A DNA stretch of 64,000 nucleotides from positions 8,462,056 through 8,526,055 of the forward strand of contig QVOM02000126.1 in assembly GCA_003586115.2 (NCBI GenBank), in the 5' to 3' direction. Shown one piece after another: positions 51,901 through 57,015 of the stretch. The notes beneath the pieces are model-generated. The model ran no database searches and was not told where the DNA came from. It worked only from the letters and a program-made list of their open reading frames with translations. The number at the start of each line of letters is the position of its first letter. The first letter of the stretch is position 1. The stretch is from Salvator merianae (lineage: Eukaryota > Chordata > Lepidosauria > Squamata > Teiidae). Position numbers and translations under genes: made by a program.

Positions 51901-54900
51901 GGAGAAGGGTAGAAAACCTTCTCCACCTCCAGCTTACCCCAAATCCAGACCAAGGGAGGAGGGGAAGAAGTTCAGCCATAGCCACCACTGCTTTCTCTAG
52001 AGAAGCTGCCCCTTCACCCCTTCCATTCCGACATAGCAACCGGCTCATCCTACCAACACACAGGGCTTCCGACAGATGCCCAGCTCCCCTAGCTATCACC
52101 TTTTCCCCTCTCATTTGTAGCAGTTTTTGGGCTGTTGTGCTGCGTTCCACAGTTCTGAGAACCTTCTTCTCAGAAGAATTATGGAACGCGGCACAACAGC
52201 CCCAAAACTGCTACAAATGAGATTGAAACTGGTGTGAAAGTCTACATTCTACCTATTCCGCTGCTGCTGCTGCTTCTTTCTTCTTCTGGGCAGTGCCCAC
52301 AGATGAAGGGGTGAAGGGTGAAAGTGCTCCCCTTTTGCCACTCTGGCAGGGTGGAGGAGGCGTTAGATGATCTCAACCTCTGCTCATGCAGTTCCAAACA
52401 GGAGAAGGACTTCCTTCTCTGCTCTTAAAGCTTTCTATCTGGGATGCTTTGGTGAATCCTGCATTGAGCAGGGGGTTGGACTCGATGGCCCTGGAGGTCC
52501 CTTCCAACTCTATGATTCTATGATTCCTCTGGTTGACCGTCTTGGACTGCACTTGTATGTGCACACAGTTAAAGCCCAGCTAGCAGCCCCAGGTTCTCCG
52601 TCACCAGTTGCAATCAGGCAGCCATAACCTCCGAGCCCCGGACAGTCCACACACCTAGCTGGGAATAAGCGACGGAGAAAGCTTGATCAGAAGCATACAG
52701 GAGACTATCTTACCTTTTTGTTTGCCTGCATCCTCATTTCCTTGTAGAACGACACGAGCTGGACGTGCCTATGGGAAGGCAAGAAATGTGGAATAAGGCT
52801 CCGTGTTCTACAACACAGGAAGTCCTTCTGATATTCTGGAGGGGACTCTGTCAGAGCATTCTAAACTTTGCTGAACAGGGCTTGGATGTTGCCTCAATCA
52901 ACAGTATCAGGCTGCATCCCTCCGTGACCCCAACAGCAGTGATGTTCTTCTCCCTTCAACCTTACCCAGAGCCCTATTGCCAAACAGGCCTGGCCTGCGG
53001 AATTCCTCGGGAAAGGGAAGGTTGCAGCATGACACAACTTGCTGGATAGTCTTGGACTCTTCAGCCTTGAAAAAGGGGGACCTGATTGAAATATATAAAA
53101 TCACGCAATCATGCACGGCATGGAAGAGGTGGATAGGGAAAAATTATTTTCTCTATCGCACAACACTATGACCAGGGGGCACTCTATGAAACTGATGGGG
53201 AGAAGAGTTAGGACCAACAAGGGGAAGTATTTTTTCACCCACAGGGTCATCGGTCTATGGAATTTGCTACCAGAAGAGGTGGTGACAGCAACCAGCCTGA
53301 ATAGCTTTAAGAATAGATTGGACAGACTCATGGAGGTCAAGTGTATCAATGGCTACTAGAATGGATGCCTGGGTACTGCCTCCAGGTTGGAGAGACAGGC
53401 AGGATGTCTGTAAAACCCATTTGCAGGGAGTCAAGAGCAGGTGACGGTTTTGCCTTTATCTTCTGCTTGAGAATGCTCAGAAGGAATTGGTGAGCTGCTG
53501 TGTGAAACAGAATGCTGGACTAGATGGGCTGTGGACTGATCCAGCAGGGCTCCTCTTAGGTTCTTATGTTCCAAATGCCAATGTGTTGGGGTCGTTAGTG
53601 TGAGTTGCACTGGCTGGCATACTTTAGTTTGGGAGAGCAGCTCCTGACTCAAATCCAGCATTCTAACCTGTGTTTTCATCTGCCTTGAATTCCACACCCT
53701 TTAAAAAATACATATTTATGCGATATGCAACTCTGCTTTTTTTTTAAGAACTGCTATTTCTAGTGGCAACTGTTCAGTAACTTCTAAATATGAACACAAT
53801 GGAACTGTCATAAGGGGTTTAAGTTAGCGATAGCTGCTCGACAATACACAAGACACTTTGCCAGGGTGAAATATCTTTGGTATTTCTCCTGCCTGAGCCA
53901 GAGGCATGTGAAATCAGCTGATTTCAGGAGAGAAGGCCGTTGGATTTACCTTTGAAGATAACTGTGAGAGCTGTATTTCTTTTTCAGGAGAAGGCAGTTG
54001 TTCTGAAGGTCCACAAACAGGCCTGCTTTCAGCACCTAAAGGAAATAGTATCTCTTTAAAATATCCCGCCTTACCTTCAAGGGACTGAAAAGGGCAAAAT
54101 GCAGTTTCTCTTCCTACTCCCACCTCATCCTCACAATCCTGAGGGGTAAATAAAGCTAGGAGTTGGCAACTAAACCAAAATCACCCAGTAGGTGTCCAGG
54201 ATGAACCAAGGTTTGAATCTTGACTCTGAACTGGTTCACAGACGGAAGGTTATCCCCCAAAGGAAGATTACTGTCCAAACTAGTTCAAGACTAAGTCGTG
54301 GAGGAATAGCTATCCTCTGTACCTTGCTGGCTTCTGTACAGAAAAGCCAAAGCAGCTTCTGCAGGATGGCACTTGCAAATGCTGAAGAGAGGATAGTTTG
54401 TATAGAGGGATAAGCACTGACAGTGTCAATGGAAGTCCATTGCATGCTCATCACAAGACTACAGCTTAACTCAAGAACAATTCCCTGTAGGGTTTAGAAG
54501 ATGATGATATCATAACCCAGCTTAGCACTTAGCTGTCTATGATCAACCACAGCTGGAGGGACTGCAGATGCCTCCCCCACCAACTAATCAGGCTGAGAGA
54601 GACAGCAAGCAGATCAATGCCAAGGAAAAGATACTAGTTTGGGGCCTGTTCTGTTGTGCGTTTAGATTTAACATCAATTTTAATTTTTTCTAACTGCTAT
54701 TTATTTGTGATTTTAATCAGTTTAGTCCTGTTTTCAGCCTGTCTGTCTTGCTTTTATTTCTTGTAACTCACCCTGGGACCTTTGGTAGATGGCAAGATAT
54801 AGAGGCAAACAATATATGTAACATCACAGAGAACATTTTAATTATGGCTCGTTCAGGCAAAAAAACAAACAAACCCTTAGCCAAAGATGTTGACGTATAC

Positions 54901-55292
54901 CAGTATGATATGGACTGTAGAACTTCAAAAGACAAAAGCCCCGGGGAATTACCAACACACATACCTTCATTTCCCTCTTCATCAGTTACTGTTGACAACT
55001 TCTGAGCTGCAGGCCTGTTTGCCAACAATGCTGGAGGAATATGAACTCTTCCATCCTTAGTCGATACAAAGCTTTCGGGACGACAGGGCGGAGTTACCTC
55101 TCGAAGTTTCTTAGCTGGAATGCATATTCTTTGTTTCATGCAAGCTGCCGGTTTGCAGTCAGTAGACGCTGCCGTCTGAGAGTCAACAGGTTTCTTTTTC
55201 ATGTGGAAGCTGGTGGAGCGGATAAGAACATCACTAGCAGAAAGACTTCTCCAAGAATCCTCACTCGAGCCAGATGTAGCTTCCACTGCCAT
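1275..55292 (-). CDS. KIAA0586: TALPID3 / KIAA0586 centrosomal ciliogenesis protein (gene span, 22 coding exons, C-terminus outside window)
   Basis: TALPID3 is a coiled-coil protein of the distal centriole and basal body. In vertebrates it is needed for ciliary vesicle docking, primary cilium formation and Hedgehog signalling, and human mutations cause Joubert syndrome (family knowledge). I recognised it from many blocks that match the vertebrate protein, including KVQLLDS, the alanine-rich [95 protein letters not shown] and [18 protein letters not shown]. The 22 exons total 3282 nt, giving 1094 codons with no stop, and every donor/acceptor pair agrees in phase. The human protein is roughly 1500-1650 residues, so the C-terminal third lies below position 1. 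The gene is head-to-head with TIMM9. Exon borders were set by eye from GT/AG sites and frame. Confidence 0.95.
1695..1955 (-). repeat. Fold-back repeat family, partial copy
   Basis: One arm plus middle, same family as 19154-19604 (shares CATCAGATGC and GGGCAAGCTGTGTG). It ends near coding exon 21. Confidence 0.65.
2083..2201 (-). CDS. KIAA0586: KIAA0586 coding exon 21
   Basis: 119 nt, residues 991-1030: [20 protein letters not shown] followed by [10 protein letters not shown]. It is strongly conserved (human VEQEIMSRIISGLFP). The acceptor is CATTCTGCCAG and the donor ATCG|GTAAGC. Phase 2 in, phase 1 out. Only 126 nt of intron separates it from exon 20. Confidence 0.97.
2328..2518 (-). CDS. 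KIAA0586: KIAA0586 coding exon 20
   Basis: 191 nt, residues 928-990. It contains [40 protein letters not shown] and [11 protein letters not shown], all conserved in order. The acceptor is TTTCCATGAG (weak but phase-consistent) and the donor AGTTG|GTGAGT. Phase 0 in, phase 2 out. Confidence 0.95.
2583..3035 (-). repeat. CR1-clade LINE 3' tail, split by SINE A
   Basis: AACATAAGAGGAGCCCTGGT at one end; continues after the SINE at 2961 with CCCACCAATTGCTTCTGGGC. Confidence 0.75.
2639..2948 (+). mobile_element. CTT-tailed tRNA-headed SINE, copy A, with target duplication
   Basis: About 290 bp with pol III-like box A (GGTGCAGAAGG) and box B-like (GGAGTTTAAGGCC) sequences, a body ending GAGAAAAGCGGGGTATAAA, then CTT repeats. 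It is flanked by a 12-bp direct repeat, TCCAGTATCCTG (2627-2638 and 2949-2960), and is inserted inside an older CR1-type tail. Confidence 0.85.
4375..5342 (+). repeat. Possible LTR-like repeat
   Basis: The 4375-4790 part is similar to 44770-45115 (shared GAGAAAGCATTTACA-type, CCTCTGC and TATAAATC blocks). The stretch ends with TTCAATAAAAGC (5267-5278) and CCCGGTCAACA, like an LTR 3' end. The left border was not found. Confidence 0.35.
6315..6410 (+). repeat. Short interspersed repeat (TTTATTTATTTG...GGTCTCAGGGCGG family)
   Basis: A/T-rich tail-like unit with TATTTATTTG, CTGTCCCA and GGTCTCAGGGCGG. Family not assigned; other copies are listed separately. Confidence 0.55.
8075..8175 (-). repeat. 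Same short repeat family, reverse
   Basis: Reverse complement carries TTTATTTATTTGCG and CTGAGGTCTCAGAATAGG. Confidence 0.5.
8416..8499 (-). CDS. KIAA0586: KIAA0586 coding exon 19
   Basis: 84 nt, 28 codons, residues 900-927, with [16 protein letters not shown], which aligns with the vertebrate KFPGTNFDEIIDVIQ. The acceptor is CTCTTATGTAG and the donor AGCCAG|GTAGG, phase 0 both sides. Confidence 0.88.
8666..9371 (+). mobile_element. Solo LTR, copy 1 (with a nested repeat)
   Basis: Begins TGTTAAGGCTG, ends TTCTTCAACA, with AATAATAAA poly(A)-like signal at about 9310. Flanks GCAC/GCAG could be a 4-bp duplication with one change. Shares blocks such as AAGCCAAAATGGAG and AATCACAAGGTG with 39205-39704. 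No coding region. Confidence 0.6.
9025..9215. repeat. Fold-back repeat family, short copy lacking the middle
   Basis: Two inverted arms almost back to back, GATCAGTAAGCAAAGGGGTC on the left and a GACCCCCTTGC end on the right. It sits inside the solo LTR at 8666-9371. Confidence 0.6.
9937..10253 (-). mobile_element. CTT-tailed SINE, copy B
   Basis: Reverse orientation of the same family as 2639-2948, with a degenerate GAA/GAC-rich tail at the low end and the tRNA-like head at the high end. Confidence 0.85.
12360..12455 (-). CDS. KIAA0586: KIAA0586 coding exon 18
   Basis: 96 nt, 32 codons, residues 868-899, beginning [20 protein letters not shown], matching the VLPSVDIDSIS block. The acceptor is TTCCCCCCAG and the donor CTACAG|GTATCT, phase 0 both sides. 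Confidence 0.93.
12650..12846 (+). repeat. Tandem repeat, about 72-78 bp, three units
   Basis: ACAACTGGGCAATACTGCAG recurs at about 12671, 12743 and 12821 with GAGACCC and AGTAGCCATGACC between. Confidence 0.7.
14155..14345 (+). mobile_element. Sauria-like tRNA-derived SINE
   Basis: The head has box A TAGCTCAGTGGTAGAGC and box B-like GGTTCATTCC. The body contains CAACGGCAACCCACTTCTGT and ends AGTCAACCATGACAGAATGG, the layout of squamate Sauria SINEs. The family name is inference. Confidence 0.65.
14797..14984 (-). CDS. KIAA0586: KIAA0586 coding exon 17
   Basis: 188 nt, residues 805-867. It includes [16 protein letters not shown] and [20 protein letters not shown], matching the vertebrate VTVTTSIPP and [17 protein letters not shown] blocks. 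The acceptor is ACATATTAG and the donor GTGCAG|GTATGA. Phase 1 in, phase 0 out. Confidence 0.97.
15744..15832 (+). repeat. Same short repeat family
   Basis: TTTAATTTATTTAGATTTCTG and TTCTCAGGGCAGGTTACAA, split by a few bases; weak copy. Confidence 0.5.
16664..16699 (+). repeat. CTAT/GT microsatellite
   Basis: Four CTAT units followed by about ten GT units. Confidence 0.85.
17407..17527 (+). repeat. Same short repeat family
   Basis: CCTGCCATACACCCCGAAGG and TCTCAGAGCAGGTTAAAAAT, followed by ATTAAA-rich sequence. Confidence 0.5.
18334..18522 (-). CDS. KIAA0586: KIAA0586 coding exon 16
   Basis: 189 nt, residues 742-804, starting [18 protein letters not shown] and ending [13 protein letters not shown], both conserved. 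The acceptor is CTCCCTAG and the donor ATTAG|GTATGG, phase 1 both sides. Confidence 0.96.
18892..19066 (-). CDS. KIAA0586: KIAA0586 coding exon 15
   Basis: 175 nt, residues 684-741. It carries [20 protein letters not shown] and the proline-rich [17 protein letters not shown], hallmark blocks of the family. The acceptor is TTTTATGTAG and the donor CGAG|GTAAGT. Phase 0 in, phase 1 out. Confidence 0.97.
19154..19604. mobile_element. Fold-back interspersed repeat with long inverted termini
   Basis: Arms of about 110 bp (19154-19270 and 19475-19604) share ATCAGATGCATG / CATGCATCTGAT and the TGGTAGCATGAG / CTCATGCTACCA blocks, around a 200-bp middle. TGCTGTACAG lies on each side (19144-19153 and 19605-19614). 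Other copies at 1695-1955, 9025-9215 and 37393-37696. Confidence 0.7.
19953..20108 (-). CDS. KIAA0586: KIAA0586 coding exon 14
   Basis: 156 nt, exactly 52 codons, residues 632-683. It is lysine-rich and begins [32 protein letters not shown] corresponds to the vertebrate RGMPASS region. The acceptor is ATTTTTTTTCAG and the donor GATAAG|GTGAGA, phase 0 both sides. Confidence 0.9.
20428..20580 (+). repeat. CR1-clade LINE 3' tail
   Basis: Same tail family: GCAGGGAGTTGAAAACAAG to CTCATGTTCTTA. Confidence 0.75.
20824..20896 (-). CDS. KIAA0586: KIAA0586 coding exon 13
   Basis: 73 nt, residues 607-631: [18 protein letters not shown] then IISMEIQ. It is almost identical in pattern to other vertebrates. 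The acceptor is CTTTCTTCTAG and the donor ATCCAG|GTGTGA. Phase 2 in, phase 0 out. Confidence 0.96.
20960..21250 (+). mobile_element. BovB-like LINE 3' fragment
   Basis: Contains CTTTGGCCCACAAAATGAGA, AAGACCCTGATGCTGGAAA and ATGGAGTCACAAAAAAG-TTAGACATGACTGAAC in the order of the BovB 3' end. Confidence 0.75.
22544..23334 (+). mobile_element. Solo LTR, copy 2
   Basis: Begins TGTCAGAATTATGAAG, ends TACCACAACA, AATAAA at about 23272. Longer than the other two copies. About 30-bp similar direct repeats (TTTAAAATTCAAATG) flank it. No coding region. Confidence 0.6.
23460..23683 (-). CDS. KIAA0586: KIAA0586 coding exon 12 (conserved coiled-coil core)
   Basis: 224 nt, residues 533-606. It contains [20 protein letters not shown] followed by [18 protein letters not shown], the most conserved part of TALPID3. 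This lies in or near the central coiled-coil region reported as needed for centrosome localisation and function. The acceptor is GGATTTTAG and the donor GACAG|GTAGAG. Phase 0 in, phase 2 out. It follows the 13.1-kb intron. Confidence 0.97.
23742..24050 (+). repeat. Same short repeat family, longest copy
   Basis: About 300 bp: TTTTTATCCCGCCCTATAAC, then AGTAACAGTGTCTG, AGCTGTTTCC and ACTATTCCATAGTCTGGGAG. It lies directly upstream (on the gene strand) of the conserved coding exon 12. Confidence 0.6.
25075..25480 (+). repeat. Two adjacent CR1-clade LINE 3' tails
   Basis: Copies at 25075-25275 and 25285-25480, both in plus orientation and both ending in a GTTCTTAT-type 3' end, in head-to-tail order. 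Confidence 0.75.
26885..27158. mobile_element. GC-rich hAT-type MITE with 8-bp target duplication
   Basis: 274 bp, termini CAGTGGCGTAGG and CAGCAGCGTAGC (reverse end). Flanking duplication CACATAAG (26877-26884 and 27159-27166). Very GC-rich and CpG-rich with two GCCCCGGGCGGC blocks, in an A/T-rich intron. Confidence 0.85.
27200..28185 (-). mobile_element. Second DIRS-type fragment (recombinase part)
   Basis: On the minus strand it reads [20 protein letters not shown] and [20 protein letters not shown], the N-terminal/core join of DIRS recombinases. No reverse transcriptase part remains. The low end abuts a hAT-type element. Confidence 0.65.
28393..28830 (-). mobile_element. CR1 LINE tail with ORF2 C-terminus
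   Basis: Minus-strand reading [20 protein letters not shown], the classic CR1 ORF2 end, then the 3' end with GGAAGGGACCTCCAGGGTC and the ATAGAATC repeats. Confidence 0.85.
29057..29240 (-). mobile_element. CR1 LINE 3' end
   Basis: Three to four tandem ATAGAATC units followed by GGAAGGGACCTCTAGGGTC; a short copy of the CR1 3' end. Confidence 0.85.
30892..31160 (+). mobile_element. Possible hAT (Charlie-like) remnant
   Basis: Starts CAGTGGTACCTTGGTACTCA followed by repeated TTGGTACTCAAC, a pattern I associate with hAT-Charlie termini. No right terminus or target duplication was found. Family assignment tentative. Confidence 0.4.
32277..32447. mobile_element. Palindromic hAT-type MITE with 8-bp target duplication
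   Basis: 171 bp, near-perfect inverted repeat over its whole length, termini CAGCGGCGGTCCGTGCC. It is flanked by TATATAAA on both sides (32269-32276 and 32448-32455). CAG-start termini with 8-bp duplications are hAT hallmarks. Inserted in the recombinase part of the DIRS element. Confidence 0.85.
33388..33505 (+). repeat. Same short repeat family, inserted in DIRS element
   Basis: TTTATTTGTATTTTTATCC to CAGTAACAGTGCCTG; splits the RT and RNase H parts of the DIRS element. Confidence 0.6.
34168..34270 (+). repeat. Related short repeat, inserted in DIRS element
   Basis: TTATTTATAACATTTGTATC, CACCTGAAGGTCCCAGGAGA; same general family, diverged. Confidence 0.5.
36383..36506 (-). repeat. Related short repeat, reverse, with ATAA repeats
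   Basis: GGTGAAGGGCAGGATATAAA then ATAAATAAATAAATAAATAA (simple repeat 36484-36505). Confidence 0.55.
36829..36870 (-). CDS. KIAA0586: KIAA0586 coding exon 11 (42-nt microexon, probable)
   Basis: 14 codons, [14 protein letters not shown]. The acceptor is good (CTGCTTTTACAG); the donor is weak (AAGAAG|GTTTGG). It is in frame with both neighbours, so transcripts could include or skip it without a shift. Composition and position fit the short variable stretch before the conserved coiled coil. RNA evidence would settle it. Confidence 0.65.
37325..37392 (-). repeat. Related short repeat, reverse
   Basis: ATCCTGGGGCCTTCAGGTGA AGGGCATGATATAAA; joined directly to the fold-back repeat at 37393. Confidence 0.5.
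37393..37696 (+). repeat. Fold-back repeat family, right arm missing
   Basis: Left arm (AAGCAAGGGGGTCTAGCAGC) and the middle, ending at GGTCTGTCCCTGG. Same family as 19154-19604. Confidence 0.65.
38163..38310 (-). CDS. KIAA0586: KIAA0586 coding exon 10
   Basis: 148 nt, residues 469-518, containing [20 protein letters not shown], which matches the conserved VLHDLGQ block. The acceptor is TTCTTCATAG and the donor CTGAAG|GTAAAG. Phase 2 in, phase 0 out. Confidence 0.93.
38703..39060 (-). repeat. Two adjacent CR1-clade LINE 3' tails (reverse)
   Basis: Copies at 38703-38880 and 38903-39060, each starting GAACATAAGA, head to tail. Confidence 0.75.
39205..39704 (+). mobile_element. Solo LTR, copy 3
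   Basis: 500 bp, TGTCAGAGTTGAG to TTTTTTCGACA, AATAAA-like signal at about 39645, flanks GTAT/GTAC. Same family as 22544-23334. Confidence 0.65.
40190..40304 (-). CDS. KIAA0586: KIAA0586 coding exon 9
   Basis: 115 nt, residues 431-468, beginning [28 protein letters not shown] is conserved in the family. The acceptor is CCTCTGACAG and the donor GAATG|GTAAGAA. Phase 1 in, phase 2 out. Confidence 0.93.
40561..40749 (-). CDS. KIAA0586: KIAA0586 coding exon 8
   Basis: 189 nt, residues 368-430. It includes [20 protein letters not shown], a landmark block of vertebrate TALPID3, then a [12 protein letters not shown] segment. The acceptor is CTATATTCTAG and the donor CTCTGG|GTAAGA, phase 1 both sides. 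A TG/TA microsatellite begins about 170 nt upstream of its acceptor. Confidence 0.95.
40918..41042. repeat. TG/TA compound microsatellite
   Basis: Alternating TG and TA blocks, then CATA/CACA. Alternating purine-pyrimidine throughout, on the 5' side of coding exon 8. Confidence 0.9.
42136..42295 (-). CDS. KIAA0586: KIAA0586 coding exon 7
   Basis: 160 nt, residues 315-367, beginning [16 protein letters not shown]. It aligns with the vertebrate THFISAALKTSSFQ block right after the coiled coil. The acceptor is TTTCTTCCCAG and the donor GCAAA|GTAAGAG. Phase 0 in and phase 1 out is what coding exon 8 requires. The second half is poorly conserved. Confidence 0.9.
43038..43630 (-). mobile_element. 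CR1-clade LINE tail
   Basis: Minus-strand reading [20 protein letters not shown] and [20 protein letters not shown], the ORF2 C-terminal tail of the same family as 46757-48620, followed by its 3'UTR. Confidence 0.8.
43925..44161 (-). CDS. KIAA0586: KIAA0586 coding exon 6 (coiled coil)
   Basis: 237 nt, exactly 79 codons, residues 236-314. It starts [20 protein letters not shown] and ends [13 protein letters not shown]. Spaced leucines with many Gln, Glu and Lys residues predict coiled coil, as in the family. The acceptor is TTTCGTTCAG and the donor CTTCAG|GTACTG, phase 0 on both sides. Confidence 0.97.
44364..44650 (+). mobile_element. CTT-tailed SINE, copy C (A-rich tail)
   Basis: Same family with box A and box B-like head. 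Here the tail has become A/C-rich rather than CTT. Confidence 0.85.
44770..45115 (+). repeat. Diverged relative of the 4375-4790 repeat
   Basis: Similar block order to 4375-4790, with ATGTATAAATCCTCCTG as a possible promoter-like point. Cut off by a CR1-clade tail. Confidence 0.35.
45127..45300 (-). repeat. CR1-clade LINE 3' tail (reverse)
   Basis: Starts ACATAAAAGGAGCCCTGCTG; same tail family with an internal deletion. Confidence 0.75.
45614..45900 (-). mobile_element. CTT-tailed SINE, copy D
   Basis: Reverse orientation with five GAA units at the tail; a small deletion in the middle of the body. Confidence 0.85.
45963..45989 (+). repeat. Poly-A run
   Basis: 27 consecutive A residues, not clearly attached to a retroelement. 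Confidence 0.9.
46378..46543 (-). CDS. KIAA0586: KIAA0586 coding exon 5
   Basis: 166 nt, residues 180-235. It carries [16 protein letters not shown] and the alanine-rich [19 protein letters not shown], both strongly conserved in vertebrate TALPID3. The acceptor is GACTTTTTAG and the donor CTCAAA|GTATGT. Phase 2 in, phase 0 out. Confidence 0.95.
46757..48620 (-). mobile_element. CR1-clade LINE, 5'-truncated, with RT remnants
   Basis: Minus-strand reading in three broken pieces: [36 protein letters not shown] (RT catalytic Asp region), then [11 protein letters not shown] (the YADD-type motif, 47788-47799), and a tail [29 protein letters not shown] typical of CR1-type ORF2 ends. The 3' end carries the CCCTGCTGGAT tail shared with other copies here. 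Contains a 99-bp duplication (47081-47278 region). Confidence 0.8.
49747..49816 (-). CDS. KIAA0586: KIAA0586 coding exon 4 with tandem acceptor
   Basis: 70 nt, encoding [20 protein letters not shown] then FKQ. It matches the conserved FISQY-GQK-A-R-V-KQ block of TALPID3. The acceptor reads CTACAGCAG, a NAGNAG tandem. Using the second AG (exon start 49813) would drop one alanine without shifting frame. The donor is AGAG|GTAATA, phase 2. Confidence 0.92.
51632..51784. mobile_element. Harbinger-like MITE, copy 1
   Basis: 153 bp, inverted termini GGTCTTTTCTGTACTTACC and GGCCCTTTCTGCACTTACC, flanked by CTA on both sides (51629-51631 and 51785-51787). A 3-bp duplication fits PIF/Harbinger. Confidence 0.6.
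52110..52221. repeat. 112-bp palindrome
   Basis: Arms starting CTCATTTGTAGCAGTTTT (left) and its near-complement at the right end, meeting around ACCTTCTTCTCAG. No target duplication seen; probably a short fold-back element. Confidence 0.6.
52447..52528 (+). mobile_element. CR1 LINE 3' end, short
   Basis: Ends GGTCCCTTCCAACTCTATG plus ATTCTATG repeats, plus orientation. Confidence 0.85.
52714..52768 (-). CDS. KIAA0586: KIAA0586 coding exon 3 (short)
   Basis: 55 nt, residues 139-156 ([18 protein letters not shown]). The acceptor is TTCCCATAG and the donor AAAAAG|GTAAGA, phase 0 in and phase 1 out. The reading aligns with the vertebrate stretch that precedes the FISQY motif of the next exon. 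Confidence 0.83.
53060..53572 (+). mobile_element. CR1-clade LINE tail
   Basis: Plus-strand copy of the same tail ([20 protein letters not shown] then [20 protein letters not shown]) and the 3'UTR ending TTAGGTTCTTATGTTC. Confidence 0.8.
53950..54035 (-). CDS. KIAA0586: KIAA0586 coding exon 2
   Basis: 86 nt, residues 110-138 ([19 protein letters not shown], then IQLSQLSSK). The acceptor is TTTCCTTTAG and the donor AAAG|GTAAAT. Entry phase 1 and exit phase 0 fit both neighbours. This part is weakly conserved, so the call rests on splice sites, frame and position. Confidence 0.8.
54660..54815 (-). repeat. Related short repeat, reverse
   Basis: CACCCTGGGACCTTTGGTAG ATGGCAAGATATAGA pattern, just downstream of KIAA0586 coding exon 1. 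Confidence 0.5.
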
Positions 55293-55329
55293 TAACTCCT
55301 CACAGCGCACTTTTCAGTACTTGCTTCTA
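54965..55329 (-). CDS. KIAA0586: KIAA0586 coding exon 1 (start codon at 55292-55290)
   Basis: Encodes residues 1-109, beginning [18 protein letters not shown]. The exon is entered through a pyrimidine-rich acceptor ending TTTTAG at 55330, with 37 nt of 5'UTR before the ATG. An in-frame TGA lies 21 nt upstream of the ATG inside the same exon, so this is the first possible start. The segments [19 protein letters not shown] and [13 protein letters not shown] match the long vertebrate isoform. The donor is AAG|GTATGTG, phase 1. Confidence 0.93.
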
Positions 55330-55487
55330 CTAAAATGAAACACAATGCGGGACAGAGTACAGATAGAGCAGGTGGAAAGAAGGGGAACAGAGAGAAAGAA
55401 TGCAGACTTACTCAGCAGTGAAATGTGAAATAGTTATTCCTGCAACTAAAAAAAGGTAGAATATACTCAAATTACAATCTACATAAT

Positions 55488-55786
55488 AGAAGAAGAAGAA
55501 GAGGAACTTGGTTTTTATACCCCGCTTTTCTCTGCCAAAGCTGACTCAAAGCGGCTTACAAGGTTATTTTTTGCCCGAAGGCTTACATCTGTCTGTCTTC
55601 CGCATCACACAATGTGATGCTCCCTATTCATCTACTTGCAATTACTTGCTTTCGAACAGCTAGGTTGGCTGGAGCTAGAGGCCAGTAGAGGGCGCTCATC
55701 CCCTCTATACGGCAGACAGGGGCCTTGAACTCTGATCCTCCTATTGAAAGATCAGTGCCTTAGCCTTCTGCACCACCGTGCCTCAC
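55488..55786 (-). mobile_element. CTT-tailed SINE, copy E
   Basis: Reverse-oriented, nearly full-length member; lies just upstream of KIAA0586 coding exon 1. Confidence 0.85.
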
Positions 55787-55867
55787 GACAGTATATAAAT
55801 GAAGGATGAACAGAACATATCACGGAGGGTTCTAGCACACATTAAATGCACCCTGCACACCAACGTT

Positions 55868-56052
55868 CTTCTTGTTGTTAGGTGCCATAAAGTTTGTACT
55901 GACTCCTGGTAAGTAGATGGCAATCACTATGTCGTTTCCTTGACAGATACAGAAATGGTTTGCCATTAGTTTCTCACAGGGAGAAGCTGGGGATTGAACC
56001 TGCAACTCCCTTCATTCCAGGCAATTGTTCTACCATTGAGCTACAGCAGAGA
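55868..56052 (-). mobile_element. Sauria-like tRNA-derived SINE (reverse)
   Basis: Read on the minus strand it starts GCTGTAGCTCAATGGTAGAA with box B GGTTCAATCCCC, and ends in a TTATGGCACCTAACAACAAG tail. Related to 14155-14345. Confidence 0.65.
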
Positions 56053-57015
56053 AGAAACCTCAGGAGAAACCATGACTTGGCCAATCTGGCAGAAGTCACA
56101 GAATTCTATAAATCCAGCTTTTCCAATACTCCTACGCTGTAAGGTTCTCTGAGCTAATGACAGATTCTGTAATGAGATGCCAATAGAAATTCAAGAGTTC
56201 TCTGTCCTCCTACTTTGCAAGCAGTAATTTCACCAAGCTTACTACAAGAACAATCACTGTCTAGCACTGCCTCAAGAATGCTACTGTCTGTTATCTGTTT
56301 TTCCCCCCAAATGAAAAGCCATTCCCCTACAATGGAAACAAGGAAGCCTGCATGCTTCAAATGTATGAACTCAGAGCAAGATTTATCAAGTGAAAGATTT
56401 AATTTTCCAGTAGCGCTACCCAGACAACTGTGGCTTGGCCTTACATCCTTTGTCTCTGATACTTCGAATCGGAACTTGCCAATACAGAGATGCTCCATTT
56501 AGCCGCAATGGTTTAACAAAATGGACAGATGTTCCCCCACCATGAACAGAATGAACCTCCCTGTGAAATATGTCAAAGCTGACCTCAAGCAGCCCCTCTT
56601 GTAACAAACAGAAGGCACCTCCCTCCAATGTGATTTCATCCACAATACTGTACATTTTTCTGGCTGCCAGCTTACAAACCCAACATCTACTAAGCAAGGT
56701 AAGGGGTGAGAGATGAAACAGAGGTAACCTAACTTCTGAGCATGCATTTCTGGGATCACAGTACTGAGAACAGAGGAGCATTTTGGTGTTGTTCAGGGCA
56801 CAAAGGAATCCAGGTGTTTCAGGAAAAAATAGCAGCACCAGTATAGATCAGGATGATGATGACAAACACAACCCTCTCCTAAACTAGGCTGCTCCTAAAG
56901 GAGATAAAGTACTGGAGATGCAGCTCCACTGACATTGTCTTTTGCACCAACAAATCCCAAACAGCCACTGTTGGTACTGGGCATAGAAGCAGCCAGTTAG
57001 TGTCACCTATACATT

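Larger units (their letters stand above)
49817..54964 (-). other. KIAA0586 introns 1-3 (between coding exons)
   Basis: Harbinger-like MITE copy 1, the 112-bp palindrome, a CR1 3' end and a CR1-clade tail. 49830-51600 looks like plain intron. Confidence 0.6.

Noticed and set aside
55308..55310. GTG as start of KIAA0586
   Set aside because: Vertebrate translation starts at ATG; the ATG at 55292 follows an in-frame stop and matches the family N-terminus.
56154..56838. Two minus-strand frames of 114 and 140 residues
   Set aside because: No recognisable domain, no splice or codon pattern supporting a gene, and they overlap in different frames inside an intron.
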